Shown: in pieces, positions 5,273 to 5,665 of the stretch
How positions within the stretch are numbered: position 1 is the stretch's first letter
How the letters are laid out: each line of letters begins with the position of its first letter
Source: Spyradocola sp050942925
Lineage (GTDB): Bacteria > Bacillota > Clostridia > Christensenellales > UBA1750
Assembly: GCA_050942925.1 (NCBI GenBank)
Contig: JBMNOF010000117.1
Location: 1-5,665 of the forward strand
DNA length: 5,665 nucleotides
Direction: 5' to 3'
The notes under the pieces: generated by a model
Told to the model about the DNA's origin: nothing
Databases searched by the model: none
The model's input: only the letters and a program-made list of their open reading frames with translations
Made by a program: the position numbers and the translations under genes

Positions 5273-5605
5273 ATGGATCTGTTTCGCTTCATCAAAAAGA
5301 AGGAAGAGCCGAAGCCCGCGTGCTGCGGCTGCGCATCGGAGTCCGCAACCGTAGAGCCCGGCGGAATCCAGGTTCTGGGGGGCGGCTGTGCAAAGTGCCA
5401 TGCCCTGGAGAAAAACACCAAGGAGGCCCTCGCCTCCCTCGGCCTGTCCGACGAGGTCCACCTCGTCACGGATTACGCGGTCATTGCCGCCCGCGGCGTC
5501 CTGTCTACGCCCGCCCTGGTCGTGGATGAAAAGGTGGTCAGCACGGGCCGGGTGCTCCGGCCGGAGGAGATCGCCTCGATCCTCCGGCGCGAGCGCGGAC
5601 TCTAA
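5273..5605 (+). CDS. MTH895/TM0996-type thioredoxin-like protein with Cys-rich N-terminal extension
   Basis: A 110-residue small protein. Residues about 30-105 form the thioredoxin-fold domain: IQVLGGGCAKCHALEKN with redox motif C39-A-K-C42, then the STPALVVD segment with the cis-proline P80, and RPEEIASIL at the end. The core family is only about 75-80 residues; here a lysine-rich, non-hydrophobic N-terminus adds MDLFRFIKKK and a C17-C18-x-C20 cluster, which could bind a soft metal or take part in thiol exchange. No signal peptide, so cytoplasmic, though the aromatic/lysine start could lie against the membrane. ATG 5273 follows AAGGAGG (5258-5264), which overlaps the permease stop codon. Homologues often sit beside ArsR plus this permease, suggesting reduction of the substrate or delivery of a thiol-bound metalloid to the exporter; that role is inference. 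Last gene of the operon. Confidence 0.9.
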   Translation: MDLFRFIKKKEEPKPACCGCASESATVEPGGIQVLGGGCAKCHALEKNTKEALASLGLSDEVHLVTDYAVIAARGVLSTPALVVDEKVVSTGRVLRPEEIASILRRERGL

Positions 5606-5640
5606 GCGCCCACCGCCCGGATTTTCCCCCAAAAAGACGC

Positions 5641-5665
5641 AAAAAAGGCCCCCTGCATCGGCAGG
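5641..5665 (+). terminator. Probable terminator of the ArsR operon, cut by the window end
   Basis: An A-tract and GC arm (AAAAAAGGCCC, 5641-5651) lead into CCTGC (5652-5656), loop ATCG (5657-5660) and GCAGG (5661-5665). The visible five pairs form a closed hairpin tip. If it is a terminator, the next bases should be about GGGCC followed by a T run; they lie outside the window. Bases 5606-5640 hold nothing else recognisable. Confidence 0.6.

Noticed and set aside
3901..5469. 522-codon open frame on the minus strand opposite the ArsR operon.
   Set aside because: Rich in Arg/Gln/Asp/His without domain pattern, it runs across the regulator, permease and part of the thioredoxin-like gene and through the operator region; an antisense shadow of codon bias.

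Overview
This GC-rich window carries six genes, all on the + strand, in three transcription units separated by convincing intrinsic terminators. Strong Shine-Dalgarno sequences (AGGAGG, GGAGGTGA, AAGGAGG), consensus sigma-A-type promoters and U-tailed hairpins suggest a high-GC Firmicute. The gene types (4Fe-4S aldo/keto reductase, ThuA/Gfo sugar enzymes, ArsR-permease-thioredoxin cluster) fit an anaerobic clostridial, possibly gut Oscillospirales-like, host. That placement is inference from style and gene content, not from a marker gene.

Unit 1 (2-1619) holds the C-terminal two thirds of a ThuA-domain protein, then a complete Gfo/Idh/MocA NAD(P)-dependent oxidoreductase, then a terminator. 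The pair resembles sugar or glycoside 3-keto oxidation modules (ThuA/ThuB-like); the substrate cannot be read from this window.

Unit 2 (about 1643-3868) starts at an extended -10 promoter flanked by two perfect 12-bp palindromes, one just upstream of the -35 and one centred on the predicted start of transcription. It encodes a GTG-started aldo/keto reductase with a C-terminal eight-cysteine ferredoxin-like domain, then a second, YdhF-like aldo/keto reductase without Fe-S. A very strong terminator follows.

Unit 3 (about 3877-5665) is a compact metal/metalloid (or organoarsenical) response operon: a near-consensus promoter overlapped by two copies of an ArsR-type operator, a 101-aa ArsR-family repressor with three Cys-X-Cys pairs, an ArsP/COG0701-type membrane permease with a TPFCSCSS motif, and a small MTH895/TM0996-type thioredoxin-like protein with a CAKC active site and an extra Cys-rich N-terminus. 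The likely logic is that a thiophilic ion or organometalloid binds the repressor cysteines, the operators are released, and the permease exports the toxicant with the small redox/thiol protein assisting. The window ends inside what looks like this operon's terminator.

The only gene-free stretch of note is 1571-1731 (terminator plus promoter region). No tRNA, rRNA, CRISPR array, insertion sequence or phage element was seen. The families are known; the most interesting points are regulatory (tandem ArsR operators 37 bp apart, the palindrome pair around the reductase promoter) and the cysteine-rich design of the third unit.
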